A stretch of DNA of 64,000 nt from Paenibacillus sp. MAEPY2. Its GTDB lineage: Bacteria; Bacillota; Bacilli; Paenibacillales; Paenibacillaceae. This document shows, piece by piece, positions 45,365-54,311 of this stretch. A program made the translations under genes and the position numbers. Location of the stretch: NCBI RefSeq assembly GCF_000499205.1, contig NZ_AWUK01000032.1, positions 124,001-188,000 of the forward strand. Direction: 5' to 3'. Within the stretch, counting starts at the first letter, position 1. Every line of letters starts with the position of its first letter. The notes below the pieces were generated by a model, which was not told the DNA's origin, searched no databases, and worked only from the letters and a program-made list of their open reading frames with translations.

Positions 45365-46879
45365 TTATCCAAAAACCTTAAAATCGGTAGGTGATATTCC
45401 CACATATTTCCTAAACTGTTTATAGAAATATCCTGTCTCCCAGTACCCGACATTCCTTGCGATCTCATGTACTTTCAGATTCGAATTGCGCAGCTGTTCC
45501 TTGGCACGTTCAATCCGGTATTTATTGATATATTCGGCAAACGTCTCACCCGTCTCCTTGTGGAACAATTGTCCCAAATATACCGGATGAAGATGATAGT
45601 GAGCACCCAGCAGCTTCAGGGAAAGCTCTTCTGCGTAATGTTTGTCAATATGTTGAAGCACCTGATTGACGATTGGATTTTTCAGATCCTGAAGCAGAGA
45701 CTGAATCGTCGCCGTACCCACCTGCTGCAACGCCTGCACGAGTTCATCAAAGGTTCCGCTGTCCAGCACAAGACGAAGTCCACGTTGGTAAATGGCCGAT
45801 TCATCCGAATGTTTGATACCCTCCAGCTCCATCTTGAAGCGAATGACCACTTCCAATGCGATGTTCTGCAACTCAGCCGGAGTAACCCCGTCGCGATGCT
45901 GTTCAAAATCAAGCCGAATTCTCTCAGCAAGCAGCTCTGCATTGCGAGACAGAATGAGCTTCGCGTACTCCTTCCAATCAATGGAGAAGGAAGAGGCAGA
46001 GCTTCCGCATTTGTCCAAGATGGCATGATCAATCACTTTGAGGTCGGGATAGATCATCACATACTGGAGCGCCTTTTTCGCCTCCTGGTAGCTTGCAGGC
46101 GCATGCTGAAGTCCGCGCATCAGACTTCCTACTCCAATCAGAACAGCAGGATGTGTCTCACACAGCGCAGCGGACAATGCCTCAAGACAACCCATAAACC
46201 CCTTTTTCTCGTCCTCGCCTGCATGCACATTGGCAACCATGACGATATCCCCATCGATGTCATGAAATATATTCACATAGGACTTATCCTTCAGCATTTC
46301 CTCCACTCGCTCGAACATGCCGGATGTTTCTCCTTTTGCTCGCAATACAGCTACTGCAACATCTGGTGCATCCAGCGAAAGGTTTAAGAACTGTGCTCGT
46401 TCCTCGAATTCCGTAGCCGCGATCTGTCCCGTCAGCCATCGGTGAAGAATATTGTCTTTCAGAATTTGAACACCATAAGCATCATCCGTTTGAGGAGACA
46501 ACGCATGGTCCAGCTTCGAAGCCGTATTGCGAAGCGTCGATTCCAACTCTTCCACATTGATCGGTTTGAGCAGGTAATTTTCGATGCCCAGCTGCATGCC
46601 TTCTTTGAGATATTCAAACTCATTGAAACCACTAAGAATAATCACCTTGATATCAGGCTGCACTTGCCTTGCTGCCCGAATGAGATCCAGACCATTCATG
46701 AAGGGCATGGATATATCCGTAATCAGAATGTCAACAGGCTGCGCCGACAAGGCGTTTAAAGCGGCCTGTCCATTGCCGGCATGGCTTACAATTTCCATAT
46801 CAAAAGACGACCAATCCAAAATATCGTACAACCCTTCAATGATGAACGGTTCATCATCCACAATAAATACCTTGTACAT
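45365..46879 (-). CDS. Two-component response regulator, YesN/AraC type
   Basis: A 504-residue regulator with an N-terminal receiver (phospho-acceptor Asp55 in ILITDISMPFMNG, acidic DDE at 8-10), a central linker domain of about 250 residues, and two AraC-type helix-turn-helix units at the C-terminus (EYINKYRIERAKEQLRNSN and GYWETGYFYKQFRKYVG). It starts one base after the sensor kinase stop. It most likely activates the importer and glycosidase genes downstream when the kinase senses the sugar. Confidence 0.93.
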   Translation of the reverse strand: MYKVFIVDDEPFIIEGLYDILDWSSFDMEIVSHAGNGQAALNALSAQPVDILITDISMPFMNGLDLIRAARQVQPDIKVIILSGFNEFEYLKEGMQLGIENYLLKPINVEELESTLRNTASKLDHALSPQTDDAYGVQILKDNILHRWLTGQIAATEFEERAQFLNLSLDAPDVAVAVLRAKGETSGMFERVEEMLKDKSYVNIFHDIDGDIVMVANVHAGEDEKKGFMGCLEALSAALCETHPAVLIGVGSLMRGLQHAPASYQEAKKALQYVMIYPDLKVIDHAILDKCGSSASSFSIDWKEYAKLILSRNAELLAERIRLDFEQHRDGVTPAELQNIALEVVIRFKMELEGIKHSDESAIYQRGLRLVLDSGTFDELVQALQQVGTATIQSLLQDLKNPIVNQVLQHIDKHYAEELSLKLLGAHYHLHPVYLGQLFHKETGETFAEYINKYRIERAKEQLRNSNLKVHEIARNVGYWETGYFYKQFRKYVGISPTDFKVFG

Positions 46880-46880
46880 A

Positions 46881-48710
46881 TTAAATACCTTTCCCTTCTG
46901 TATGAGGATAACGTACCCTAATCAGGGTTCCTTCTCCGAGTGTACTCTCGATCGTGATGCCGAATTCCGGTCCATAGAGGAAACGCAAACGGGTGTGCAC
47001 GCTTCGCAGTCCGAACATCTGGCCCGATTCTTCCGGACGTTCCAGTTCTTCGAGAATTTCAGTCAGACGTGCAGGTTCAATACCTTTGCCATTATCTCTG
47101 ACCTCAACCTGCAACACATCATCCAGCTCTTCAACAACGATCGATAATTGATTATCCGAACGTTCTGTCTGGATGCCGTGCACCACATAATTCTCAATGA
47201 TCGGCTGCAGGGATAGCTTGACCACCGGATGTTGATTATGAACGGGATCCAACTGAATCGAATACATGAAAATGTCCTTATACCGGATTCGAAACAACTC
47301 CAGATATAAACGGCAAGCTTCCATCTCATCCTTCAGTGTATAGTTTTTCTTTTGCTGAACGAGGCTCTTGAATAACACGGATAAACTGTAAATCATCTCT
47401 CCGACATCCTTCGCCCCCTGAGAGATTGCCCTCATCCGAATGACCTCAAGCGTGTTATAGAGAAAATGGGGATTTATTCGAGCCTGGAGTGCAACAAGTT
47501 CAGTCTCCTTTTGTTTGATCTCGGCTTTGTAGACGCGTTCAATATACTGATTAAGTTCATCCAGCATATCATTGAAGCTGTGCGAGATCTGTCCCAGCTC
47601 ATCGTCACGGGTATCATCGATGCGTGCTGTCAGGTTTCCATACTTCACCTTTTGCGTGAAACGAATGATTCTGCGGGTACGTTTGGCAAAATTAATAATG
47701 AAAAATGCCGGAACCAATACCGCAAACAGGATACATATGATGCTAATCGAAACGATGGTATTCCGTGTACCTGCATAGGCCTCAGCCATCTCATCCACAG
47801 GAACCGTGCCAATAACCACATACCCCTGATCCGCCGAGACAAACTTGTTCACGTACATGTTCCGTTCCTTTTTCATCGAATCCATGTCGGTCTGATCAAA
47901 CAGGGAATCGGCCACATCTATATATGGGTACTTCTTGCCGTAATAGTTACTGTTGGAATCAAACAATACCGTACCTTTAGCTGACAGCACCACAATCTCT
48001 CCCTTGAGGTTACTTTCATAGCTATCGAGAGCATTGCCAATGCCCGCAGAGTCGAAGAAAACGAGGAACTGCCCCAAATTTCGAAGGGTCTGTGTATTGT
48101 TGATGGGCACACGAATCGCATACAGTCCCGGGTCCCATTGATTTATTTCTTTACGTATCCAATAGTTTGGCGCGCTAATATTTGGTGTCTCCATCGCCAT
48201 CACGTCAGGAATGTAGGAATGAGCCACATTGGTATCCAGCTTTCTGAACTGTTTATGTTGGTTGAAGGTGGACAGATCCTGCTGCTCTGCACTATATAAC
48301 ATCACTTGATTGATATCCGAATTGCGATCCATGATGTTCTGAAAATGTTTCAATACATCAGCTGAGTAATCATCCTGATTCGCATAATAGCCATTTGTCA
48401 GATGCTGTACATACTCGGCGTACGTGTGATTCATCAAGTAGGTAATATTGGCTGACAGCGCCTCATTCTGATGCATGTCCCTTACCATGTTCTGCACCGA
48501 TTCATACTGCTGGTGAATATAACGGTCGACACTTTCCATGGCCGCTTTCTGGATCGCCAGCTCTCGGCGAATCGTGGCGTCGGACACGGACAGGAAAATG
48601 ATATAGGACAATGTAATAATCGTTACAATTGATATCATGGAGAAGATGAACAGCATCTTCATAAACATATTGTTTTTAAAGAAATTTTTGTAAACGCTAA
48701 CAATTTTCAA
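46881..48710 (-). CDS. Two-component sensor histidine kinase, YesM type
   Basis: A 609-residue membrane kinase: N-terminal helix (about 20-42), a large extracellular sensor region (about 45-310), second helix (about 318-340), HAMP domain, the His-kinase motif LQARINPHFLYNTLEVIRM with phospho-acceptor His, and a C-terminal ATPase (VRDNGKGI). The start is a TTG preceded by GGGGGG at 10 bases; the next ATG is codon 15. A perfect cre sequence overlaps its first codons. Confidence 0.92.
   Translation of the reverse strand: MKIVSVYKNFFKNNMFMKMLFIFSMISIVTIITLSYIIFLSVSDATIRRELAIQKAAMESVDRYIHQQYESVQNMVRDMHQNEALSANITYLMNHTYAEYVQHLTNGYYANQDDYSADVLKHFQNIMDRNSDINQVMLYSAEQQDLSTFNQHKQFRKLDTNVAHSYIPDVMAMETPNISAPNYWIRKEINQWDPGLYAIRVPINNTQTLRNLGQFLVFFDSAGIGNALDSYESNLKGEIVVLSAKGTVLFDSNSNYYGKKYPYIDVADSLFDQTDMDSMKKERNMYVNKFVSADQGYVVIGTVPVDEMAEAYAGTRNTIVSISIICILFAVLVPAFFIINFAKRTRRIIRFTQKVKYGNLTARIDDTRDDELGQISHSFNDMLDELNQYIERVYKAEIKQKETELVALQARINPHFLYNTLEVIRMRAISQGAKDVGEMIYSLSVLFKSLVQQKKNYTLKDEMEACRLYLELFRIRYKDIFMYSIQLDPVHNQHPVVKLSLQPIIENYVVHGIQTERSDNQLSIVVEELDDVLQVEVRDNGKGIEPARLTEILEELERPEESGQMFGLRSVHTRLRFLYGPEFGITIESTLGEGTLIRVRYPHTEGKGI
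48688..48702 (+). promoter_or_regulatory. Perfect cre (CcpA) site at the kinase start
   Basis: TTGTAAACGCTAACA matches all defined positions of WTGNAANCGNWNNCW. It covers codons 3-8 of the kinase gene, downstream of its promoter, where CcpA typically acts as a roadblock. Confidence 0.7.
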
Positions 48711-48746
48711 GTCCCATGTTCCCCCCGATGCAGTTTTCCTGTCTAA

Positions 48747-48752
48747 AGTATA
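48747..48752 (-). promoter_or_regulatory. Extended -10 promoter of the kinase-regulator pair
   Basis: On the minus strand TGATATACT gives a TATACT -10 with the TGn extension; no good -35 is seen. It lies 37 bases before the TTG start codon. Confidence 0.4.
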
Positions 48753-48943
48753 TCATCTGCCTTCTGACATTAACTTGTCACCTGGAACTTTTCTTTAGTT
48801 TATACCTGTGTTTCTTTAATTTCGCCCTAATTACGTCCTGGATTTTGCCATTGGCCAGCAGAATCCAGTCATAACTGGCAGATACTCAGATTACACCATA
48901 CGCCAAGGAAAAGGTCATGGTAAAGGATGGAAAGCATACTACC

Positions 48944-49618
48944 CTACAATACGCCGTTCATTCCACCAAATATCCGACCCAAAACATTAAAATAGATCAT
49001 AATAAAAGACATGATGAGCGCTATGGATAGAATCGGGAAAAGTCGTATTTTATTTTTCGGAATGACCAGCAGCAAAACAACACTCATGATTAGATATATC
49101 GTCATAAGGTATGGAATTAAATAGTAATGAGTATGAATGGGTAAGTACGCGTGACGTAATTGAAATCCTTCTGACAGTATTAATGTAATTGGAAGTGCTG
49201 CAACAACATTAGAAAACCGACCATTTCCACGTGCATACCACATGATATAACCACAGATCGGAGATCCCACCGCGCATATCCCCCAGAAAACCATAGCCCT
49301 CTCAGGAGAAAAATGTAGGAAGAGCACTGTGTACGCATAATACACCGTCAGCATCGACCCAAAATAAGCAAATATGTTAACAGCGGCCCATTTAGGCGAG
49401 TAGCTAAAAACCGATATAAGTGTTGCAACAAATACCCATACAGCCAAGCGGCCACCGATATCGTCAAATATAGGATTGATTCCTGGAGCATCAACAAGTT
49501 TGGCTGCTACACCCATAATAATTCCGACTAGCATTATGTACCCGATTGATAAAACTTTTTGTTTTGTGGTTGTCTCGCTTTTAGCTTTAATCTGATCCAG
49601 CTTGATATATGCCCCCAT
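48944..49618 (-). CDS. Polytopic membrane protein, unknown function
   Basis: A 224-residue protein with about seven hydrophobic segments and a short charged N-terminus (MGAYIKLDQIKAKSETTTKQK). I do not recognise a characterised family; it resembles small DUF membrane proteins that sit next to WYL/YafY regulators in Bacillota. The ATG at 49618 follows GGAGGGGG closely. It starts 29 bases after the WYL regulator gene and is probably cotranscribed with it, so it is a candidate target of that regulator. Confidence 0.75.
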   Translation of the reverse strand: MGAYIKLDQIKAKSETTTKQKVLSIGYIMLVGIIMGVAAKLVDAPGINPIFDDIGGRLAVWVFVATLISVFSYSPKWAAVNIFAYFGSMLTVYYAYTVLFLHFSPERAMVFWGICAVGSPICGYIMWYARGNGRFSNVVAALPITLILSEGFQLRHAYLPIHTHYYLIPYLMTIYLIMSVVLLLVIPKNKIRLFPILSIALIMSFIMIYFNVLGRIFGGMNGVL

Positions 49619-49647
49619 TTTCCCCCTCCATTCTTCTAAAACGGATC

Positions 49648-50619
49648 TCAATTGGGATCGTCTTCATGATGTTTGGCGATATGGTATGCCATTTCCTGAA
49701 TCCGCAGCTTCAGCTCTAGTGGTTCCCGAATGCGAATGGCCGTACCGAATGACATCAGATATGTCGGAAGGTACTTGTTCATTGTCGGAACATCGAGCAG
49801 GAACCGTGCCTCCCGATCGGTCCGTTCCGTCAAATAGTGGCGCAGATGCCAGTGGCCGCATACCGCATTCAACGTGTCAGGCTCTCCCTCGATGCGTATC
49901 ACTGCCAGCGGGCCATCCGCCTCCCGTCTCTGGTTGGACTGTTCGCCAAAAAAGGAGGAAGCAGAGAAACGCTCCGGCTTGTCAAACCTCGCCTCGGTTG
50001 CCTCCAGCCGCTCAATACGGTCGACGCGAAACGTCCGCAACGCCTGTGACCGATGGCAGAACGCAACAGCGTACCAATCGTTTCTGTTATACGCTAACCC
50101 ATACGGATCAACTTCACGTTCGCTGACCTGTTCCGCATTTGCTTTGCGATAGGTAATCCGAACTGTTCGCCCCTCATTTGCCGCCTGTTCCAAGTCCCGC
50201 AGCAACGGAACGACTGAAGGCGGACGCGCTGAAGAAACCACATCCAAGCTGCTCGTCTGGCGGGATAGATCGTAGCGTTGCTCCTCGTGTAGTCCGTTCT
50301 CCACCTTCTTCAACGCCAATTCAAGTTCCTGCACATACGGATAGCCAGCGCCTTGGGCAAATTTGAATGCATCCACAAGCGCCTTCAACTCTACGGAGTT
50401 GAAGAACAATGGCGTTTCTTTGAAACTTTCCAGTATACGAATGCCACCATCATGGCCCGATTCCGCAACGACCGGCACGCCACTGGCGCATAACGCGTCG
50501 ATATATCGGTACACCGTGCGGACGCTGATCTCCAAACTGTCCGCGATTTGGGCAGCGGTGAGCTTTCTTCCGGATCGCAGCATCCAGAGCATGGACAGCA
50601 TATTATCCCATTTCGCCAT
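49648..50619 (-). CDS. WYL-domain transcriptional regulator (YafY type)
   Basis: A 323-residue regulator with an N-terminal DeoR-like HTH_11 domain (about 1-60, LTAAQIADSLEISVRTVYRYIDAL) and a WYL domain (about 140-215, GRTVRITYRKAN and NRNDWYAVAFCHRSQALRTFRVDRI) plus the WCX extension. WYL domains sense nucleic-acid or nucleotide ligands. The ATG at 50619 has GAGGAGG 8 bases upstream. It is upstream partner of the membrane protein gene. Confidence 0.9.
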   Translation of the reverse strand: MAKWDNMLSMLWMLRSGRKLTAAQIADSLEISVRTVYRYIDALCASGVPVVAESGHDGGIRILESFKETPLFFNSVELKALVDAFKFAQGAGYPYVQELELALKKVENGLHEEQRYDLSRQTSSLDVVSSARPPSVVPLLRDLEQAANEGRTVRITYRKANAEQVSEREVDPYGLAYNRNDWYAVAFCHRSQALRTFRVDRIERLEATEARFDKPERFSASSFFGEQSNQRREADGPLAVIRIEGEPDTLNAVCGHWHLRHYLTERTDREARFLLDVPTMNKYLPTYLMSFGTAIRIREPLELKLRIQEMAYHIAKHHEDDPN

Positions 50620-50702
50620 CGGGAGTCCTCCTCTTTTCCTTGAGAAAATATAATTCATCTACGTCTTGTCCCATTACGTAAAAAATGATCATTTAGCAAA
50701 AA

Positions 50703-50733
50703 AGGCGAGTCTCCCTGATTTAGGAACTCGCCT
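50703..50733 (-). terminator. Rho-independent terminator of dnaB
   Basis: On the minus strand AGGCGAGT pairs with ACTCGCCT, with an inner TCC/GGA extension, followed by TTTTTT. It lies 21 bases beyond the dnaB stop codon, so dnaB ends its own transcript here. Confidence 0.88.
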
Positions 50734-50754
50734 CTTGATTCTATATTATGAAAG

Positions 50755-52290
50755 TTATGAAGTTCCCTTTTGTTTGCTTGCCTGCATCTGTTGGGCAAAC
50801 CTCATCATCTCTTCGAACTCTTCTTCGGACACTGCATCGCCTTCGGCACCTATGTCTTGTACAATCGGAATTTCGGGTTTGGCTTTGGTTCCTTTGCCGT
50901 ATGTACGGGAACGGGTTCCAGCTGCACCAGCAGCCTGCTTGCCTTTGACCTTGGCTTGGTCACGAATGTACTGTACCGCCTTCTCGTAGGAATTCACCTG
51001 CTTGAGCAGCATATTGGAGGCAATGGCCTCAACGAAGTTACGGTTAATTCTTTGCTCACCGCCGGATACAAGCAATGCCATCAAATAGTGAATCAGTACA
51101 TTGATCACTTCACCAGGCAGCTTGTAGCTGAGGTCGATTTTCTCAAAGATGTCCACCAGATTGTCCGGTACGGCACCAGGGAAAAACGTCTGAAGCAATC
51201 GGGTATAGGGCTCATTACGCAGCATCATGTTGTATTGATGAATATCACACTTGGTCGAAAATTGCGGAGGCACTTCGACGTAGTATTCCATCTGTACCAC
51301 ATGTTCGACAGGCGGTTCACCGGAGTCCTCTTTCCGCTCAGGCTCCTCCATGTGCTGTCTTAGGGCAACAACCTTCGCTGCCTGTACGGTCTGCTGCTCA
51401 TGTCGCTTCTTGGTTTGTCTGAACTGCAGGCTCGCCTTGTGTTGAAGATCATCCAGCACGAGCTGCCCCTGTGGGTTGAAGATATCATCCTCATCCAGCA
51501 AACGACACACATCCTGTACGCTGAGATTGAACTTGTTCACCACATAATTCACAATGCCAAGCTGTTCATGATCGAACCGTAATTGCTCCACATGACGACG
51601 ATTGACCGACTCACGCGGAAAACGCAATATAATGTCGGCATAATTCAGGCTGTTCTCTTCGGCTGCCCCATTGAGCCCGTTGCGCTGTGCCGAAGTTGAC
51701 ACTTCCGACAAGGCCTGTTCCAGTTCGTAATCAATGACATGGGTGTTTAATTCAAATATGTCGTAAAAAGGAACGGAAATATTCTCTTTATTCGCTGCTG
51801 GGTAAGGCGCGTCACCACTCTCTATCGCCGAAAAACCGGAACGTAGTGAAAGTACGGCGAACTTGCCGATTTTGTCACGAAGCAGCAGTGTCAAATGCTG
51901 TGTGCGGAAAAATTCTGCCGGGGAGAGCGGGGGCTGCAGCTCATATTCGTAAATGTAATCGTCATTTTCCGGAATATACAGCCGTGAAGTCTGAAGTAAG
52001 CCCACGGCTTCCAGCTTGGATGCCTGCTCCACCAAATACTTGCGTCCTTTCTCGCTTGGCTCGAGTCCAAGCGTCATGAACAGCCTCCGTTGCTGTTCAA
52101 GTGGCGAATAACCGACCTGTTCCCCGGGAAGATGCTGAAACAGCAGTCGATACAAGCCAACCGCAAAGGCACCTACCATTGGCTGATACGCTCCGGTAAG
52201 CATACGGTCATCCAGGGCGCTAAGTCCAAACTCCCTGTACACGCAGTAGCGATGATGTTCAGTATAATGATGCAAATTCTTCATGCGCAT
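50755..52290 (-). CDS. dnaB: Replication initiation and membrane attachment protein DnaB
   Basis: A 511-residue primosome protein of the Bacillota DnaB/DnaD class that recruits DnaI and the helicase at oriC and at stalled forks. The N-terminal winged-helix region holds DRMLTGAYQPMVGAFAVGLYRLL. The C-terminal DnaB_2/DDBH2 region has LVDIFEKIDLSYKLPGEVINVLIHYLM and NRNFVEAIASN, followed by a basic, Lys/Gly-rich tail. AAGGAG lies 8 bases before the ATG. dnaI does not follow it. Confidence 0.92.
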   Translation of the reverse strand: MRMKNLHHYTEHHRYCVYREFGLSALDDRMLTGAYQPMVGAFAVGLYRLLFQHLPGEQVGYSPLEQQRRLFMTLGLEPSEKGRKYLVEQASKLEAVGLLQTSRLYIPENDDYIYEYELQPPLSPAEFFRTQHLTLLLRDKIGKFAVLSLRSGFSAIESGDAPYPAANKENISVPFYDIFELNTHVIDYELEQALSEVSTSAQRNGLNGAAEENSLNYADIILRFPRESVNRRHVEQLRFDHEQLGIVNYVVNKFNLSVQDVCRLLDEDDIFNPQGQLVLDDLQHKASLQFRQTKKRHEQQTVQAAKVVALRQHMEEPERKEDSGEPPVEHVVQMEYYVEVPPQFSTKCDIHQYNMMLRNEPYTRLLQTFFPGAVPDNLVDIFEKIDLSYKLPGEVINVLIHYLMALLVSGGEQRINRNFVEAIASNMLLKQVNSYEKAVQYIRDQAKVKGKQAAGAAGTRSRTYGKGTKAKPEIPIVQDIGAEGDAVSEEEFEEMMRFAQQMQASKQKGTS

Positions 52291-52331
52291 AGCTTGATCT
52301 CCTTCTCCCCAAAAGTATGTTTATCTATTCT

Positions 52332-52361
52332 ATCATAAATGTCGGATCCTCAAATGTTCAA
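52332..52361 (-). promoter_or_regulatory. SigA promoter of dnaB
   Basis: On the minus strand TTGAAC (52356-52361) and TATGAT (52332-52337) with an 18-base spacer, 42 bases before the start codon. Confidence 0.6.
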
Positions 52362-52546
52362 AAACAGGTAAAAAACGGACCTGTTCTCGTTCCGTTTCGT
52401 CCTAGGTCGACAGCATTCACGTTTTCGCAGAGTTGCTAGATTACTATAAAAGCTACAGCCATAGAAAACAAGTAAATCTATGGAGAAATGTTATCCAGAT
52501 ATATATGAGACATGTCCGAAAAATAATGCACACTTTTTTGCTGCAT

Positions 52547-52591
52547 GGCAAAAAGCCTTCCCTTTGCGCTCGTAAGCGTTTACGACAAAGG
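52547..52591 (-). terminator. Terminator of the YuiB-like gene
   Basis: On the minus strand CCTTTG-CGTAA pairs with TTACG-CAAAGG, followed by GAAGGCTTTTTG. The stem has a small internal loop. Confidence 0.55.
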
Positions 52592-52644
52592 CAAGACCTT
52601 TACGGACAATGCAGCCCAGCATTTGCTGCCCTCTGGCTAGCTGA

Positions 52645-52938
52645 TTAAAACATTTTGTATCCGCCCAGACGAAGTTTGCGAATGGCCCAGCCACTGATGA
52701 CCGCTCCAGCAAGTCCAGCTATGCCCGTCATATAGTCAACAATATGGAAAGAACCCAGATGCGACATCAGCGATGCCGTATGATCCCATAAGGAATACAC
52801 GACAACAGGCAAAATAACAATAATGAACAGATAGGAAGGAAACCAGGTTGTCTTCATCAGCATATTCAGAATGAAACCGATACCAAACATCATAACGAAA
52901 AATAACACCATCAAAACCAGCACAGGTATAAACTGCAT
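52645..52938 (-). CDS. YuiB-family membrane protein
   Basis: A 97-residue membrane protein with three hydrophobic segments. The N-terminal LVLMVLFFVMMFGIGFILNMLMKTTW and the C-terminal GLAGAVISGWAIRKLRLGGYKMF closely resemble B. subtilis YuiB, whose function is unknown. The ATG at 52938 follows AGAGGTG by 11 bases; the longer open frame upstream has no site. In B. subtilis yuiB lies beside yumB and yumC, which are also in this neighbourhood. Confidence 0.85.
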   Translation of the reverse strand: MQFIPVLVLMVLFFVMMFGIGFILNMLMKTTWFPSYLFIIVILPVVVYSLWDHTASLMSHLGSFHIVDYMTGIAGLAGAVISGWAIRKLRLGGYKMF

Positions 52939-53069
52939 CGGGTGACGTTCACCTCTTCTTTCACTGACTCGGGTTTCTCTTACTACGGATAGTAGATAGT
53001 GTACCGCAAAAAATGTGGCGAAGCAACGAACTTTCTGGACAAATTTCCCTATAATCAGCTTCACTTCAT

Positions 53070-53099
53070 TTGCCCTTCTGCTTCCTATTGGGATACAAT
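53070..53099 (+). promoter_or_regulatory. SigA promoter of hemQ
   Basis: TTGCCC (53070-53075) and TACAAT (53094-53099) with an 18-base spacer, 70 bases before the start codon. Confidence 0.55.
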
Positions 53100-53168
53100 A
53101 AAGACGATAACGCATTCAACCGTCCCTTACCGGATTTGGAAATATACATTGCAGGAGGAATACAATTC

Positions 53169-53915
53169 ATGAACGAAGCCGCATCAACACTGGAGGGCTG
53201 GTACGCCCTGCATGATTTTCGCTCGATTAACTGGGCCGCCTGGAAAGCAGCCGATGATGAGGAACGTGCCGTAGCACTGGACGAGCTGGAGGAATTCTGG
53301 AAAGAATGGAAGGAAGTCGAGAATTCCTCCCAAGGGAGCACAGTCGTGTATACGGTTGTGGGCCAAAAAGCTGACCTTGTCATGATGCATTTGCGTGAAA
53401 CGCTGGAAGATCTGAAGGCCGTTGAGAATGCCTTCAACAAAACGATGTTTGCCCAATACACGACCAAATCGTATTCTTACGTCAGCGTAGTGGAGCTGAG
53501 TAACTATCTCGGCAAAGAGGGCGAAGACCCGATGCAGAACCCGGAAATTATCGCCCGTCTCAAACCCGTTCTGCCACAGCGGCAATACATCTGCTTCTAC
53601 CCGATGAACAAAAAACGCGAGTTGAACGACAACTGGTACATGCTGTCCATGGATGAGCGTCGCACAATGATGCGCAGTCACGGCATGATTGGTCGCAGCT
53701 ATGCAGGCAAAGTGAAACAGATCATTACCGGTTCCGTTGGTTTTGACGACTGGGAATGGGGCGTTACGCTGTTTGCGGATGATGCACTTCAGTTCAAGAA
53801 GCTCGTTTACGAGATGCGCTTTGATGAAGTCAGTGCCCGTTATGGCGAATTTGGCTCTTTCTATGTGGGAAGCCTCCTGAACGAAGAAACTTTGGAAGAC
53901 ATGCTCAAGCTGTAA
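53169..53915 (+). CDS. hemQ: Coproheme decarboxylase HemQ
   Basis: A 248-residue member of the chlorite-dismutase-like family. It makes heme b from coproheme III in the coproporphyrin-dependent pathway of Gram-positive bacteria. Family features: N-terminal [13 protein letters not shown], FTKxY-like [16 protein letters not shown], the [26 protein letters not shown] segment that holds the catalytic Tyr, and the proximal-His loop [29 protein letters not shown] precedes the ATG. It is a single gene with its own promoter and terminator. Confidence 0.94.
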   Translation: MNEAASTLEGWYALHDFRSINWAAWKAADDEERAVALDELEEFWKEWKEVENSSQGSTVVYTVVGQKADLVMMHLRETLEDLKAVENAFNKTMFAQYTTKSYSYVSVVELSNYLGKEGEDPMQNPEIIARLKPVLPQRQYICFYPMNKKRELNDNWYMLSMDERRTMMRSHGMIGRSYAGKVKQIITGSVGFDDWEWGVTLFADDALQFKKLVYEMRFDEVSARYGEFGSFYVGSLLNEETLEDMLKL

Positions 53916-53930
53916 TCGTATAAATCACAA

Positions 53931-53979
53931 AAAGCACCGCGATCCCTCCATTAAGAATAGGGTCAGCGGTGCTTTACTT
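53931..53979. terminator. Terminator after hemQ (bidirectional)
   Basis: AAAGCACCGC pairs with GCGGTGCTTT around an inner TCCCT/AGGGT helix, with T runs on both strands. It also serves the NDH-2 operon from the right. Confidence 0.82.
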
Positions 53980-54056
53980 TTTTCGAATGAATATGAAATG
54001 TTCAATATTAAATGGATGACTCAGGTTCTTTGGGATAACGTGATTGCTTAATCCTC

Positions 54057-54311
54057 TTAATCCTGATCCTCTTCATCAACCGCTTTCAGAGACTCCAGAA
54101 ATTCAGCTGTTGCTCTGTCACGGTCACGTCCCTTCTCCTTAAGCCGCTCGATGGCAGGCAAAATGAGAATATCCACTTCCTTCTGAACGATGTAAGCCAG
54201 ATCATACTGATCCTGTTCCTCCAGATAACCACCGACTTGCATCAGGGCGTTGTACCGATCCAGTTCTTCTCGCGTGAGTAGTCCTCTGACCTGAACACTG
54301 CAATGTCTCAT
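54057..54311 (-). CDS. Hypothetical acidic helical protein downstream of ndh
   Basis: An 84-residue soluble protein, strongly charged, predicted mostly helical (LTREELDRYNALMQVGGYLEEQDQYDLAYIVQKEVD), with an acidic C-terminus. I do not recognise a family. Its ATG overlaps the ndh stop as ATGA and AAAGGGCGG lies 8 bases upstream, so it is translationally coupled to NADH dehydrogenase and may serve with it. Confidence 0.7.
   Translation of the reverse strand: MRHCSVQVRGLLTREELDRYNALMQVGGYLEEQDQYDLAYIVQKEVDILILPAIERLKEKGRDRDRATAEFLESLKAVDEEDQD

Larger units (their letters stand above)
52291..52644. other. 354-bp intergenic region upstream of dnaB
   Basis: It contains the dnaB promoter at its left end and a terminator for the YuiB-like gene (52547-52591). 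The middle (about 52370-52540) shows no convincing gene; a 31-codon frame at 52480 lacks a ribosome site. Confidence 0.5.

Noticed and set aside
28360-50754. Prophage or transposon carrying the glycan locus
   Set aside because: No integrase, transposase, phage gene or tRNA attachment site is visible at either side.
52480-52575. 31-codon frame on the plus strand (MEKCYPDIYE...)
   Set aside because: No ribosome site or promoter, and it overlaps the terminator of the YuiB-like gene.
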